Origin: Mycobacterium simiae
GTDB lineage: Bacteria > Actinomycetota > Actinomycetes > Mycobacteriales > Mycobacteriaceae
Assembly (NCBI RefSeq): GCF_010727605.1
Contig: NZ_AP022568.1
Coordinates: forward strand, 4,836,001 to 4,900,000
Length of the DNA stretch: 64,000 nucleotides
Direction of reading: 5' to 3'
The translations under genes and the position numbers were made by a program. The notes under the pieces were generated by a model, which made no database searches, was not told the origin of the DNA, and was given only the letters and a program-made list of their open reading frames with translations. Shown here piece after piece: positions 1 to 9,453 of the stretch (position 1 is the first letter of the stretch; the number at the start of each line of letters is the position of its first letter).

Positions 1-30
1 CGGCAGCCGCGCATGTGAGACGCTGCCCAG

Positions 31-984
31 GTGCGTGCGAGCCGAATCCGGATCGTCGGCGTGTTGGCCGGTTGCCTGGCCGATCTCGCGGTGGGGGATC
101 CGCGACGAGGGCATCCGGTCGCCGGATTCGGGCACACCGTGGCGCAACTCGAGCGGTTGACGTATCGCGACAGCAGGCTCGCCGGAGCGCTGCAGGTAAG
201 CCTTGCGGTCGGCGCGGTCGGTGCGCTGGGCACGGCCGCGCAACGAAGCGTCGCTCGTAGCCCGCTGTGGTCGATCGCCGCCACGGCCGCGGCCACCTGG
301 ATGGCACTGGGTGGAACATCCTTGGCCCGCACCGGCCGCCAGATGGCGCAGCTGCTCGACCGCGACGACGTCGAAGGCGCGCGGCAACTGCTGCCGTCGC
401 TGTGTGGACGCGACCCCGACCGGCTGGACCGCGCCGGGCTGATCAGGGCGGCGCTGGAGTCCGTCGCCGAGAACACTTCCGACGCGCAGGTGGCGCCGTT
501 GCTGTGGGCGAGCGTGGGCGGGGTGCCCGCCGTGCTGGTATACCGCGCGGTCAACACCCTGGACGCGATGATCGGCCACCGCTCGCCGCGCTACCTCCGG
601 TTCGGTTGGGCGGCAGCACGATTGGATGATCTGGCAAATTATGCCCCGGCTCGGGTGACCGCGGCGCTGGCGGTTTTGTGCGCGCCGCTCGTCGGGGGAT
701 CGCCGTCGGCCACCGTGCGCGCCTGGCACCGCGACGCGGCCCGCCATCCCAGCCCGAACGCCGGAGTCGTCGAGGCGGCGTTCGCCGGGGCGTTGGGGGT
801 GCGGTTGGGCGGCCCCACGCACTATCACCACGAGTTGCAGATTCGCCCCACCCTCGGCGACGGCCGTCGGCCCGGCGCCGGAGACCTGCGCCGGGCGGTG
901 GTGCTGTCGCGGCTGGTGCAGCTGGCGGCCGCCCTGAGCGTTGCGGCGGCCACGCATACGCTCGGCACCGGCAAAATGGGCTAG
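31..984 (+). CDS. cobD: Adenosylcobinamide-phosphate synthase CobD/CbiB
   Basis: The 317-aa product begins with GTG. It looks like the CobD/CbiB integral-membrane amidoligase, which joins adenosylcobyric acid to the aminopropanol(-phosphate) arm in late cobalamin synthesis. Family signatures include LADLAVGDPRRGHPV near residue 20, ESVAENTSDAQVAPLLW near 150, YRAVNTLDAMIGH near 175 and a C-terminal HPSPNAGVVEAAFAGALGVRLGG segment read here as two parts, HPSPNAG and EAAFAGALG. Several Ala/Leu/Val-rich stretches are compatible with membrane helices. The stop overlaps the stop of the convergent SURF1 gene by four bases. Only 30 bases lie upstream, so a promoter cannot be judged. Identification is firm; the exact start is likely but unproven. 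Confidence 0.95.
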   Translation: MRASRIRIVGVLAGCLADLAVGDPRRGHPVAGFGHTVAQLERLTYRDSRLAGALQVSLAVGAVGALGTAAQRSVARSPLWSIAATAAATWMALGGTSLARTGRQMAQLLDRDDVEGARQLLPSLCGRDPDRLDRAGLIRAALESVAENTSDAQVAPLLWASVGGVPAVLVYRAVNTLDAMIGHRSPRYLRFGWAAARLDDLANYAPARVTAALAVLCAPLVGGSPSATVRAWHRDAARHPSPNAGVVEAAFAGALGVRLGGPTHYHHELQIRPTLGDGRRPGAGDLRRAVVLSRLVQLAAALSVAAATHTLGTGKMG

Positions 985-1802
985 CGCCGCCGGCCGTAGC
1001 GGTCGGCGAGTTTCTCCTCGACCGTCATCGGCGCCTCGGCCTGTTGCTTGTGCTGACGGCGCGCCCGGATTTCCGAGTAGGCAAAGTAGCCCAGCCCGAT
1101 CGGCGCCAGGATGCCGAATGAGATCCACTGGATGCCGTAGGACAGAAACGGCCCCGCGTCGAGGTGCGGCACACCGATGACGCCGAGGACGCCCGGCTGG
1201 TTTTCGACCAGCTGCAGATACGACCCGGTCAGCGGCTCCTTCGTCAGCACCGAGATCTGTTGGGTGTTGATCGAATACACCTGCTGCACACCGTCTCTGG
1301 AGAAGGGCTCCTTGTCGCGCACCAGCGGCTCGGAGTCGCGTAGCCGCGCCGTGATGGTCACGGTGTCCTGCGGCGGGCGCGGGATCGGCGGCACGTGCGA
1401 ACCCGGCTCGGGACGCACGTACCCCCGGTCGACGAGGACGGTCGGGCCGTCGTCGACGACGAACGGCACCAGCACCTCGAAGGCCTGATCGCCCTCGATC
1501 GCGCGCAACCGGGCCAGCACCTCGACGTCGGCCAGATAATGCCCTGTCGCGGTGACCCGGCGCCATTGGTCGGCCGGCGCGGACGAATCCTGCTGGGGTA
1601 GAAGGGTTTTCAGTGGCACCGGGGCGGTGTTGAGCGAGGTTTCGATCTGATGGTTCTCCCGCGACGTACGACTGTTCTTGCCCAGCTGCCATGGCGCCAG
1701 CACCATGAAGCACAGGTAGGTGAACGCGACGACCACCAGGATCAGCGCTATCCAACCCGGCCGGAGCAGGAAGGCCAGGCGCGACCGGATGTTAGGCATC
1801 AC
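981..1802 (-). CDS. SURF1-family membrane protein (Rv2235-like)
   Basis: The 273-aa protein has an N-terminal membrane helix (about residues 16-38, ending in LAPWQLGKN) and a C-terminal one (about 225-245, IQWISFGILAPIGLGY). Between them lies an extracytoplasmic domain containing the RPPQDTVTITARLR region. This two-helix arrangement is typical of SURF1/Shy1 proteins, which assist heme a insertion and cytochrome aa3 oxidase assembly. It would fit the bcc-aa3 genes at the other end of the window, although they are not adjacent. GTG at 1802 and ATG at 1799 are both possible starts; either overlaps the end of ptpA, which implies translational coupling. It is the last gene of ptkA-ptpA-SURF1. Family assignment is good; the assembly role is inferred from homologues. 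Confidence 0.88.
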   Translation of the reverse strand: MMPNIRSRLAFLLRPGWIALILVVVAFTYLCFMVLAPWQLGKNSRTSRENHQIETSLNTAPVPLKTLLPQQDSSAPADQWRRVTATGHYLADVEVLARLRAIEGDQAFEVLVPFVVDDGPTVLVDRGYVRPEPGSHVPPIPRPPQDTVTITARLRDSEPLVRDKEPFSRDGVQQVYSINTQQISVLTKEPLTGSYLQLVENQPGVLGVIGVPHLDAGPFLSYGIQWISFGILAPIGLGYFAYSEIRARRQHKQQAEAPMTVEEKLADRYGRRR

Positions 1803-2289
1803 CGTGCCCGTTTTCCGCTAACCGCTCGTCCACCCAGGCGTGCAGCCCGGGCAAGGCGGCCTCGATGACGGCCAGCACGTCCTCGAAGTCGGCCGGGTCG
1901 CCGTAGTACGGGTCCTCGACGTCGAGGGCGTAGGCCCCCGACCGCGGGTCGAACGAGCGCAGCATCCGGATCCGGTCGGGGTCGACACCCAGCTGCTGCA
2001 GGATCCGAAGATGGTTGCGGCCCAACGCCACCACCAGATCGGCGTTGAGGTGGTCGTCGTCGACCTGCACGGCGCAGTGATCGGTGGCATAGCCGTGCGC
2101 CCGCAGCACCCCGGCGGCGCGCTCGTCGGCGCAGCTGCCGACATGCCAGTTGCCGGTGCCCGCGCTGGTCACCCGCACCGCGTCGGCCAGACCGCGCTGG
2201 CGCAGTTGGTGGGCGAACATCTTCTCGGCCATCGGCGAGCGGCAAATGTTGCCGGTGCACACGAACGTCACATGCAAAGGCTTAGACAC
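1792..2289 (-). CDS. ptpA: Low-molecular-weight protein tyrosine phosphatase PtpA
   Basis: This is a 165-aa LMW-PTP with the CX5R(S/T) P-loop seen as CTGNICRS at residues 11-18 (nucleophile Cys11, Arg17). The DPYYGD motif near residue 126 carries the general-acid Asp and the tyrosines usual in the family. In M. tuberculosis PtpA is secreted into the macrophage, where it acts on host proteins such as VPS33B; that role is inferred here by orthology. It starts with GTG inside the last bases of ptkA (8-base overlap), and its TAA stop lies within the start region of the SURF1 gene. No signal peptide is visible, in line with leaderless export described for the orthologue. Confidence 0.95.
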   Translation of the reverse strand: MSKPLHVTFVCTGNICRSPMAEKMFAHQLRQRGLADAVRVTSAGTGNWHVGSCADERAAGVLRAHGYATDHCAVQVDDDHLNADLVVALGRNHLRILQQLGVDPDRIRMLRSFDPRSGAYALDVEDPYYGDPADFEDVLAVIEAALPGLHAWVDERLAENGHGDA

Positions 2290-2956
2290 CCAGCGCCCTC
2301 CGGAGCTCGGCGACGGTCGCGGCGTGTGTGACGCCGGTCGTGGCGGTGCCGTCGGCGAAGTCGGCCTGGCCGTAGCCCCAACCGACGACGACGGTGTCGA
2401 TGCCGTGCGCGGCGGCCCCGTCGACGTCGTGGCTGCGGTCGCCGACCATCAGCACCCGCTCGGGCAGCGGCTGCAGCTGGGCCAGCGCGTGGGCCAGGAC
2501 CTCCTGCTTGCTGCGGCGTGAGCCGTCCGGGCAGGCCCCGGCGATCACCTCGAAATACTGGTCGAGGTCGAAATGGGCGAGGATGCGCTGTGCCGTCGGT
2601 TCCAGCTTCGAGGTGGCCACAGCCAGCCGCACGCCGGCGGCCCGCAGATCGGCCAGCAGCGTCTCGATCCCCTCGAACAGCGTGTTGATGGCCCAGCCCC
2701 GCGCGCCGTATTCGGCCCGAAACGCCGCGAACGCCGCATCGGCGTCCTCGCCCAGCCCCAGCGCGTGAAACGTTTCGTCCATCGGCGGTCCGACGATGCG
2801 GGCGACCAGATCACCCTCGGGAACTGGGGCGCCGATGTCGCTGAGCGCGTGCAGGAAGCTGGCGACGATGCCTTCGGCGGAATCGGTCAGCGTGCCGTCG
2901 AGGTCGAAGATCACCAGCTGAGGCGCCTGCCCGTCGGCCGAAACTGCTCCTGTCAC
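2282..2956 (-). CDS. ptkA: HAD-family protein, PtkA-like (tyrosine kinase of PtpA)
   Basis: The 224-aa HAD-superfamily protein shows motif I FDLDGTLTDS (Asp18 and Asp20), motif II as TSK near residue 115 and motif IV as GDRSHDVDGA near 172. By sequence alone it would be called a phosphoglycolate-phosphatase-like hydrolase. In M. tuberculosis the orthologue next to ptpA is the protein tyrosine kinase PtkA, which phosphorylates PtpA. Here the GTG start at 2956 is preceded by a good Shine-Dalgarno (TAGGAGA) and by an in-frame TAG a few codons upstream. The protein therefore cannot extend N-terminally and lacks the disordered N-terminal region of the 291-aa tubercle bacillus protein. Kinase activity is inferred from orthology only. 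Confidence 0.85.
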   Translation of the reverse strand: MTGAVSADGQAPQLVIFDLDGTLTDSAEGIVASFLHALSDIGAPVPEGDLVARIVGPPMDETFHALGLGEDADAAFAAFRAEYGARGWAINTLFEGIETLLADLRAAGVRLAVATSKLEPTAQRILAHFDLDQYFEVIAGACPDGSRRSKQEVLAHALAQLQPLPERVLMVGDRSHDVDGAAAHGIDTVVVGWGYGQADFADGTATTGVTHAATVAELRRALGV

Positions 2957-2979
2957 GGTCCCATTCTCCTAGATGGCGA

Positions 2980-3018
2980 GGGGCCCGGCATCCAGGGTCA
3001 GGAGATCGGCCGGGCCCC
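2980..3018. repeat. 10-bp perfect inverted repeat between ptkA and cobC
   Basis: GGGGCCCGGC at 2980-2989 is matched by its exact reverse complement GCCGGGCCCC at 3009-3018, with a 19-base loop. It lies in the divergent intergenic region, within the likely 5' leader of ptkA and about 60 bases before the cobC start. It could be a hairpin in the ptkA leader, an operator or chance in GC-rich DNA. Function is unknown. Confidence 0.45.
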
Positions 3019-3078
3019 GGGTCGGCCCGGGCAGCGGCCGGGTTCGCCGGCTGGCGCGGGCGCACTAGTGTTTCACGG

Positions 3079-4143
3079 ATGGCGAGTCCGGATCCGAGCC
3101 CGCTTGCGATGGGGCGCTATCACGGTGATCAGGCCGCCGCGCCGGGGATGCTGGACTTCGCGGTCAACGTCCGTCACTCCCGGCCGCCGCAGTGGTTGAC
3201 CGAGCGGCTGGCGGCGCGGCTGCCGGACCTGGCCCGCTACCCGAGCATCGACGACGTGCGCCGGGCGCAGGACGCCGCCGCCGCGCGGCACGGCCGAGCG
3301 CGCGAGGAGGTGCTGCCGCTGGCCGGGGCGGCCGAGGGGTTCGCGTTGCTGCCCAACCTGCTGCCCACGCTGGCAGCGATCATCGCGCCCGCGTTCACCG
3401 AGCCGGCCGTGGCGCTGAGCGCCGCCGGCGTACCCGTGCACCACGTCGTTCTCGAGCCGCCGTTCGGGCTCGACGGCGCGCTCGAGGCCGGGCGGGTGCC
3501 GCCGGACGCCGACCTCGTCGTGGTCGGCAATCCGACCAACCCGACCTCGGTGCTGCACCGCCGTGCACAGCTGCTGGCCCTGCGTCGGCCGGGACGGATC
3601 CTGGTGGTCGACGAGGCTTTCGCCGATTCGATTCCCGGCGAGCCGGAATCGCTGGCCGCCGAGCCGCTGCCCGACGTGCTGGTGCTGCGCAGCCTGACCA
3701 AGTCCTGGGCGCTGGCCGGCCTGCGCGTGGGCTATGCCTTAGGCGTCCCCGAGCTGTTGGCGCGGTTGACCTGCCGGCGTGCGCACTGGCCGGTCGGCAC
3801 GCTGCAGCTGACCGCGATCGCGGCGTGCTGCGCGGCCGACGCGGTCGCCGCCGCGGCGGCCGACGCGGCACGGCTGGTCCGGCTGCGCGCCGAGATGGCT
3901 GACGGGCTGGCCGCACTGGGCGCCGAGGTGGTCGACGGTGCGGCCCCATTCCTACTGTTCCGCAGCCCCGATGCGGTTCGGATCCGAAATCACTTGCAGA
4001 ACAAGGGGATTGCCGTACGCCGCTGTGACACCTTCGTCGGTTTGGACGAGCAGTACCTGCGAGCCGCGGTCCGGCCGGAGTGGCCGCTGCTGGTCCAGGC
4101 GATCGCGCAGTGCGTGCCGGTATCGCACGGGAGGCGCCGGTGA
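3079..4143 (+). CDS. cobC: CobC-like aminotransferase (threonine-phosphate decarboxylase-like, Rv2231c)
   Basis: The 354-aa product is a fold-type I PLP enzyme of the histidinol-phosphate aminotransferase/CobC group. Visible landmarks are GRYHGD near the N-terminus, the NPTNPT motif near residue 155, the VVDEAF aspartate region near 176 and the PLP lysine in [16 protein letters not shown] near 210. CobC/CobD(Salmonella)-type enzymes supply the aminopropanol phosphate arm of cobalamin, consistent with cobD nearby. The ATG at 3079 follows a non-coding gap. The stop overlaps the GTG of the Nif3-like gene (GTGA), so this is the first gene of a coupled four-gene run. True substrate is uncertain, since related proteins in mycobacteria may have other aminotransferase roles. 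Confidence 0.88.
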   Translation: MASPDPSPLAMGRYHGDQAAAPGMLDFAVNVRHSRPPQWLTERLAARLPDLARYPSIDDVRRAQDAAAARHGRAREEVLPLAGAAEGFALLPNLLPTLAAIIAPAFTEPAVALSAAGVPVHHVVLEPPFGLDGALEAGRVPPDADLVVVGNPTNPTSVLHRRAQLLALRRPGRILVVDEAFADSIPGEPESLAAEPLPDVLVLRSLTKSWALAGLRVGYALGVPELLARLTCRRAHWPVGTLQLTAIAACCAADAVAAAAADAARLVRLRAEMADGLAALGAEVVDGAAPFLLFRSPDAVRIRNHLQNKGIAVRRCDTFVGLDEQYLRAAVRPEWPLLVQAIAQCVPVSHGRRR

Positions 4144-5288
4144 GGGTACGGCTGTTCGATGTCATCGCGGTGCTCGACGAGGCCTACCCACCGCGGCTGG
4201 CCCGATCGTGGGATTCGGTCGGGCTGGTGTGCGGCGACCCCGGTGACCTGCTCGAGTCGGTCACGATCGCCGTCGACGCCACGCCGGCGGTGGTCGACGA
4301 AGTCCCCGAGGCCGGGCTGCTGCTGGCGCATCACCCGTTGCTGCTGCGCGGCGTAGACACGGTCGCGGCCAGCACCCCCAAAGGGGCGCTGGTACACCGG
4401 CTGATCCGGACCGGCCGCTCGCTGTTCACCGCGCACACCAATGCCGACTCCGCGAACCCCGGTGTCTCCGACGCGCTGGCGCAGGCCCTTGGCCTGTCCG
4501 TCGAAGCCGCGCTCGAACCCGCCTGCGGGCCAGGTGATCTCGACAAATGGGTGATCTATGTGCCGCGGGAGAACGCCGCGGCGGTGCAAGCCGCCATGTT
4601 CGACGCGGGCGCCGGCCACATCGGCGACTACTCACACTGCAGCTGGAGCGTCAGCGGCATCGGGCAATTCTTGCCGCTCGACGGCGCCAACCCGGCGATC
4701 GGCAGCGTCGGCGCCGTCGAGCGCGTCGAGGAGGACCGCTTCGAGGTGGTGGCGCCCGCGCGGGCCCGGGCCGCGGTGTTGGCGGCGATGCGCGCCGCCC
4801 ATCCCTACGAGGAGCCCGCGTTCGACATCTTCGCCCTGGTGCCGCCGCCCGGCGATACCGGACTGGGCCGCATCGGCACGCTGACACAGCCGGAACCGTT
4901 GCGGGCCTTCGTCGCCCGCGTCAATGCCGCGCTGCCGCGGACGTCCTGGGGGGTGCGGGCCGCCGGCGACCCGGATCGAATGGTGTCGAGGGTCGCGGTG
5001 TGCGGCGGCGCCGGGGATTCGCTGCTGAGCGTCGTCGCCCGCGCCGACGTGCAGGCCTACCTCACCGCCGATCTGCGTCATCATCCCGCCGACGAGCATC
5101 GCCGGGCCTCCGAGGTGGCGCTGATCGACGTGGCGCACTGGGCCAGCGAGTTCCCGTGGTGCGCACAGGCCGCCGGGGTACTGCGGTCCCGCTTTGGGGC
5201 TGCGCTTGAGGTGCGCGTGTCCACCATCCGCACCGACCCGTGGAATCTCGGGCATGGCGGATCCAACTCTTGTGGAGATCAGTCATGA
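4140..5288 (+). CDS. Nif3-like dinuclear metal center protein (Rv2230c-like, GTP cyclohydrolase I type 2)
   Basis: The 382-aa protein of the Nif3/YbgI family has the [12 protein letters not shown] opening, LLAHHPLLL (metal-binding His pair) near residue 65, FTAHTNAD near 100, and the C-terminal VCGGAGDS and [10 protein letters not shown] metal ligands. The inserted central domain ([13 protein letters not shown]) is the PII-like CutA-type insertion of long Nif3 proteins. Some members are annotated as GTP cyclohydrolase 1 type 2, but the biochemical role is unsettled. The start is placed at GTG 4140, overlapping the cobC stop; a longer reading from 4080 would run inside cobC. The stop overlaps the ATG of the next gene. 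Confidence 0.92.
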   Translation: MRVRLFDVIAVLDEAYPPRLARSWDSVGLVCGDPGDLLESVTIAVDATPAVVDEVPEAGLLLAHHPLLLRGVDTVAASTPKGALVHRLIRTGRSLFTAHTNADSANPGVSDALAQALGLSVEAALEPACGPGDLDKWVIYVPRENAAAVQAAMFDAGAGHIGDYSHCSWSVSGIGQFLPLDGANPAIGSVGAVERVEEDRFEVVAPARARAAVLAAMRAAHPYEEPAFDIFALVPPPGDTGLGRIGTLTQPEPLRAFVARVNAALPRTSWGVRAAGDPDRMVSRVAVCGGAGDSLLSVVARADVQAYLTADLRHHPADEHRRASEVALIDVAHWASEFPWCAQAAGVLRSRFGAALEVRVSTIRTDPWNLGHGGSNSCGDQS

Positions 5289-6022
5289 AAGCTGAAGTAG
5301 CACAGCAGCGTTGGCTGCTGGAACTGTCCGAACTGGATGCCGAGCTGACTCGGGTCGCGCACCGCGCCACCCGGCTGCCCGAGCGTGCCGCCATCGAGCG
5401 GATGCGCGGTGAACACGACGCCGCCAACGACCGGATGGGTGCCCTGCGCATCGCGCTGGAGGATCTGGACGCGCAGGTCTCCCGGTACGAGTCGGAGATC
5501 GCGTCGGTGCGCCAGCGAGAGGACCGCGATCGAGCGTTGCTCGCGTCGGGGGCCACCGACGCCAAGCAGCTGACCGACCTGCAGCACGAGCTGGATACCC
5601 TGATGCGGCGTCAGGCCAGCCTGGAGGATTCGCTGCTGGAAGTCATGGAACGCCGCGAGGAACTGCAGGCCCAACTGGACACCGAACACGGTGTGGTCGA
5701 AGCGCTGCAAGCAGATTTGGCCAGCGCGCAGCAGGCGCTCGACGCCGCGCTCGCCGAAATCGAAGAGAGCCGCAGCGATCTCGCATCCCGGCGCGACCGG
5801 TTGGCCGCGGACCTGGACCCCGCCCTGAGTGCTCTCTACGAACGACAGCGGGCCGGGGGAGGCCCGGGTGCGGGGCCGTTACTCGGACACCGGTGCGGCG
5901 CCTGCCGCATCGAGATCGATCGCGGTGAAATGGCCCGCATCTCCGCGGCCGCCGACGACGACGTGGTGCGCTGCCCGGAATGCGGGGCAATTCTGTTGCG
6001 GGTCAAGGCGGTCGGACGATGA
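5285..6022 (+). CDS. Coiled-coil zinc-ribbon protein (Rv2229c-like)
   Basis: The 245-aa protein has a long charged N-terminal region (about 1-180) rich in Glu, Arg, Leu and Gln heptads, typical of an antiparallel coiled coil. A C-terminal C4 zinc ribbon follows: CGACRIEI near residue 205 and CPECGAIL near 233. This is the architecture of the conserved actinobacterial zinc-ribbon family found next to RNase H fusions; the function is not established, and nucleic-acid binding is an inference. The ATG at 5285 follows GGAGATC within the end of the preceding gene. Its TGA overlaps the ATG of the RNase H fusion (ATGA), so the genes are coupled. Length equals that of the M. tuberculosis orthologue. 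Confidence 0.92.
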   Translation: MKAEVAQQRWLLELSELDAELTRVAHRATRLPERAAIERMRGEHDAANDRMGALRIALEDLDAQVSRYESEIASVRQREDRDRALLASGATDAKQLTDLQHELDTLMRRQASLEDSLLEVMERREELQAQLDTEHGVVEALQADLASAQQALDAALAEIEESRSDLASRRDRLAADLDPALSALYERQRAGGGPGAGPLLGHRCGACRIEIDRGEMARISAAADDDVVRCPECGAILLRVKAVGR

Positions 6023-7155
6023 AGGTGATCGTCGAGGCCGACGGCGGATCCCGCGGCAACCCCGGCCCGGCCGGCTACGGCGCGGTGGTGCACAGCGCCG
6101 ACCGCGCGACCGTGCTGGCCGAAAGCATGCAAGCCATCGGCCGGGCGACCAACAACGTCGCCGAATACCGCGGCCTGATCGCCGGTTTGGAAGACGCCGC
6201 GCGGCTGAATGCCAACGAAGTCGACGTCTGCATGGATTCCAAGCTGGTGGTCGAGCAGATGTCCGGGCGCTGGAAGGTCAAGCACCCCGCCCTCGCCGAG
6301 CTACACGCCCAGGCGCGCAGGCTGGCCGCGCGATTCGACCGGATCACCTATACCTGGATCCCGCGCGAACGCAACAAACATGCCGATCGGCTGGCCAACG
6401 AAGCGATGGACGCCGCCGCCGAGATCGACACCGAGACCCGCGAGGCCGCGACCGCCGATGCCGCGGCCCCCGAGACCGCCGAAACGGGAGCGCAAACCAT
6501 TGCGCCCCAAGCACTGTCATCACCGGGCTGGACCGGTGCGCGCGGTCACCCGACCCGGCTGCTGTTGCTGCGACACGGGCAGACCGAGCTGTCGGTGCAA
6601 CGCCGCTACTCGGGGCGGGGGAACCCGGAACTGACCGAGCTGGGGCGCCGGCAGGCGCAGGCGGCCGCGCGCTACCTGGCCGCCCGCGGCGGTATCGCCG
6701 CGGTGATCTCCTCGCCGCTGCAACGCGCCTACGACACCGCGACGGTGGCCGCCAAGGCGCTGGGCCTGGACGTGGCCGTGGACGACGACTTGATCGAGAC
6801 CGATTTCGGTGTCTGGGAAGGGTTGACGTTCGTCGAGGCCGCCGAGCGCGATCCCGAGCTGCACACCCGCTGGCTGCGCGATACCAGCACGGCGCCGCCC
6901 GGCGGTGAGAGCTTCGATGCCGCACTCGAGCGGGTCCGCCGGGCGCGGGATCGCATCACTGCCGACTATCCCGGTGCCACGGTGCTCGTCGTCTCGCACG
7001 TGACGCCGATCAAGATGCTGCTGCGAATGGCATTGGACGCCGGACCCGGGATCCTATACCGGCTGCACCTTGACCTGGCATCGCTGAGTATCGCCGAGTT
7101 CTATTCGGACGGCGCATCGTCGGTGCGACTGGTGAATCAGACCGGCTATTTGTAG
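6019..7155 (+). CDS. Bifunctional RNase HI / histidine phosphatase (CobC-type) fusion (Rv2228c-like)
   Basis: The 378-aa protein has two domains. Residues 1-135 are RNase HI: EADGGSRGNPGPAGYG holds the first catalytic Asp, NNVAEYRGL the Glu and CMDSKLVVEQ the second Asp. An Ala/Glu/Thr-rich linker of about 40 residues follows. From about residue 180 there is a histidine phosphatase domain with the LLLRHGQTE motif and VVSHVTPIK near residue 330. The M. tuberculosis orthologue degrades RNA-DNA hybrids and has alpha-ribazole phosphatase-type (CobC) acid phosphatase activity, linking R-loop removal and cobalamin assembly in one polypeptide. The start at 6019 overlaps the preceding stop; an upstream in-frame codon at 5980 would only add residues overlapping the zinc-ribbon gene. 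Confidence 0.95.
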   Translation: MKVIVEADGGSRGNPGPAGYGAVVHSADRATVLAESMQAIGRATNNVAEYRGLIAGLEDAARLNANEVDVCMDSKLVVEQMSGRWKVKHPALAELHAQARRLAARFDRITYTWIPRERNKHADRLANEAMDAAAEIDTETREAATADAAAPETAETGAQTIAPQALSSPGWTGARGHPTRLLLLRHGQTELSVQRRYSGRGNPELTELGRRQAQAAARYLAARGGIAAVISSPLQRAYDTATVAAKALGLDVAVDDDLIETDFGVWEGLTFVEAAERDPELHTRWLRDTSTAPPGGESFDAALERVRRARDRITADYPGATVLVVSHVTPIKMLLRMALDAGPGILYRLHLDLASLSIAEFYSDGASSVRLVNQTGYL

Positions 7156-7302
7156 CCGCGAACGAGCCACCCGCTTGCCGCCGCCGGCTGACCTCATCGG
7201 AGGAGTCGATTCCCGCGGACCTGCGGGCGCTGGTGAGGCCGCGCCGGCTGGCCTCGCGCACAGGCCGCTGGCCAGGAAATTCGCCAGCGAGTACGGTGTT
7301 CG

Positions 7303-7720
<418 letters not shown>

Positions 7721-7728
7721 CCGCCGCG

Positions 7729-9336
7729 TCAGCGTGCCTTCTTCACCGCCTTGTCGAGCTTGCGCAACGCCCGGTCGAGCTGCGCGCGGCAACGCTCGGC
7801 CAGGTCGGACTCCTGCTGGTAGAGCAGTCCGTAGGTGAAGGTGTCTTCGCCCGCGGCGTGGGCGGCGTCGGCCTGCTGAGCCAGGTGCTCGCGGCTGACC
7901 ACGCTGTCTTGATGATCGCCGAGCAACGACTGGATGGCCTTGGCCTCCTTGGACACGTCGTCCGCGCCGGTGGCCGCCGCGGTGTAGCGAAGTCGCTTGG
8001 CGCGCTTACGGATTACGTGCAGCGCCTCATCATGGTCATGCTCTTCGTCGTGCTCTTCGTCGTGCTCTTCGTCGTGCTCAGCGTCGGCCTCGACGTCAGG
8101 ACCCGCGTCGGGGCCGTGCTCCTCCGGCGTGGCCTGCTCCAATTCCGCGGCGGCCTTTGCGGCCTTGCGGACCTTCTTGTAGGCGGTGTCGATCGTCACC
8201 GCCGGCTTGCCGCCGGCCGCGGCGGTGAAACCCTCGGCCACGATCGCATCGAGCGCGTCGAGCACCCGGAAGTAGCGCTGCGAGCGCATCGCGATCAGCG
8301 ATCGCCGCAAGCCGGCCTGATACCGGCGCTTGGCACCCTCCACCAGGCGTTCCCGCACCGGGCCCCGCACCAGCTCCGGTGCCAGCCGGTCCAGCTCCTG
8401 CTGATAGCGCTGCTCGAGCACCTCGGCGTCGCGGGCCACGCCCAGCACACCGGCGAGTTCGCGCAACTCGTCGAGCACCCAGGTGTAGGACCAGTCGTCG
8501 GAGACGCCCAGCGCCGCTTGAGCATCCTTGAGCAGGCTGCGGATCTTGCGAGTGGTGACCCGCATTTGGTGCACGGCATCGAAAACGTCGGCGCGCACGG
8601 CCCGATCCCACACCAACAACTCTTCGACCTGCTCGGCCACCGCGCGCTGCACCGGGTCTTCGGGCGGCTTGGTGGTCGGCTTCGCCTCGGCGGACTGCAC
8701 CGCCGAGAGCACACGCGCGAGCTTGGACCCGTGGCCGGCCGGCTGGGCGCCGGCATCCAGGAGCCGGTTGCTCAACCGCTGCAGCAGCTCGGCATCGGTT
8801 GTCCCGCTTGACTCGTCGAGCTCCAGCTCCCACTCGCGCCACTCTTGCTCGACCGGCCCCGAGCCGAGGCCGTCGGTCGCGCCCGCCGACCAGGCGCGCA
8901 CGTGATCGTTGGAGAACTCGGCAAACGGAGCGCCGTCCACGCCGTAGAGAACCTGGCTTTCACGCTCCGTGGTGATCCGGGCGACCGGTTTGAGCGGGCG
9001 GTCCCGAACGATGGCCAGCACCACGTCCAGTAACTCACCGGGGACGCTGTCGTCGTCGGCGGACCCCAACGGGGCGCGGACCTCCGTGCGGGCGTCCGGC
9101 CCGGCCGGCAGCTTCAGGTGCCAGCCGGCGTCGTGGCCACCGGTGCGGCGCCGCAACGTGATCTTGTTGCGCGCCAGGTCCTGCGTCTGCGTGTCGAAAT
9201 ACACCGCGTCCAGCGACTGCGTCGGCAACTTCTCCACCCGCGCCACCGCGGCTATGCCTTCAAACGACGGCGTGACCGTGGATTCGAGGACGTCGAACTT
9301 GCGCTCCACCTCCAGATGGCGCGACGTTTCTGGCAT
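7729..9336 (-). CDS. CYTH-CHAD domain protein (Rv2226-like, polyphosphate-associated)
   Basis: The 535-aa protein has an N-terminal CYTH (triphosphate tunnel) domain with the diagnostic ExExK motif in HLEVERKF at residues 7-14 and YFDTQTQDLARNKITLRRR after it. A C-terminal CHAD domain from about residue 265 contains VHQMRVTTRKIRSLL and, near 460, HVIRKRAKRLRYTA. CHAD domains bind inorganic polyphosphate and CYTH domains handle triphosphates, so a polyphosphate or nucleotide triphosphate role is likely. The catalytic substrate is not known. A Glu/Asp/His-rich low-complexity insert interrupts the CHAD domain (three 12-bp repeats at 8041-8076). ATG 9336 is chosen because the CYTH motif begins just after it. 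Confidence 0.93.
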   Translation of the reverse strand: MPETSRHLEVERKFDVLESTVTPSFEGIAAVARVEKLPTQSLDAVYFDTQTQDLARNKITLRRRTGGHDAGWHLKLPAGPDARTEVRAPLGSADDDSVPGELLDVVLAIVRDRPLKPVARITTERESQVLYGVDGAPFAEFSNDHVRAWSAGATDGLGSGPVEQEWREWELELDESSGTTDAELLQRLSNRLLDAGAQPAGHGSKLARVLSAVQSAEAKPTTKPPEDPVQRAVAEQVEELLVWDRAVRADVFDAVHQMRVTTRKIRSLLKDAQAALGVSDDWSYTWVLDELRELAGVLGVARDAEVLEQRYQQELDRLAPELVRGPVRERLVEGAKRRYQAGLRRSLIAMRSQRYFRVLDALDAIVAEGFTAAAGGKPAVTIDTAYKKVRKAAKAAAELEQATPEEHGPDAGPDVEADAEHDEEHDEEHDEEHDHDEALHVIRKRAKRLRYTAAATGADDVSKEAKAIQSLLGDHQDSVVSREHLAQQADAAHAAGEDTFTYGLLYQQESDLAERCRAQLDRALRKLDKAVKKAR

Positions 9337-9453
9337 GTGTGACTCCGTAGGGGCGCGTCGACGCCGACTCAGTGGGTGACCGACGCTCGTCGGCGAGTTT
9401 CCATAGCCTGCCACATCGGGGTGAACGCCCCGCCTAGGTGACTGCGCGGGTGA

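Noticed and set aside
3395..4165. 256-codon minus-strand open frame opposite cobC
   Set aside because: Arg/Pro/Ala-only composition and exact mirroring of a recognisable aminotransferase.
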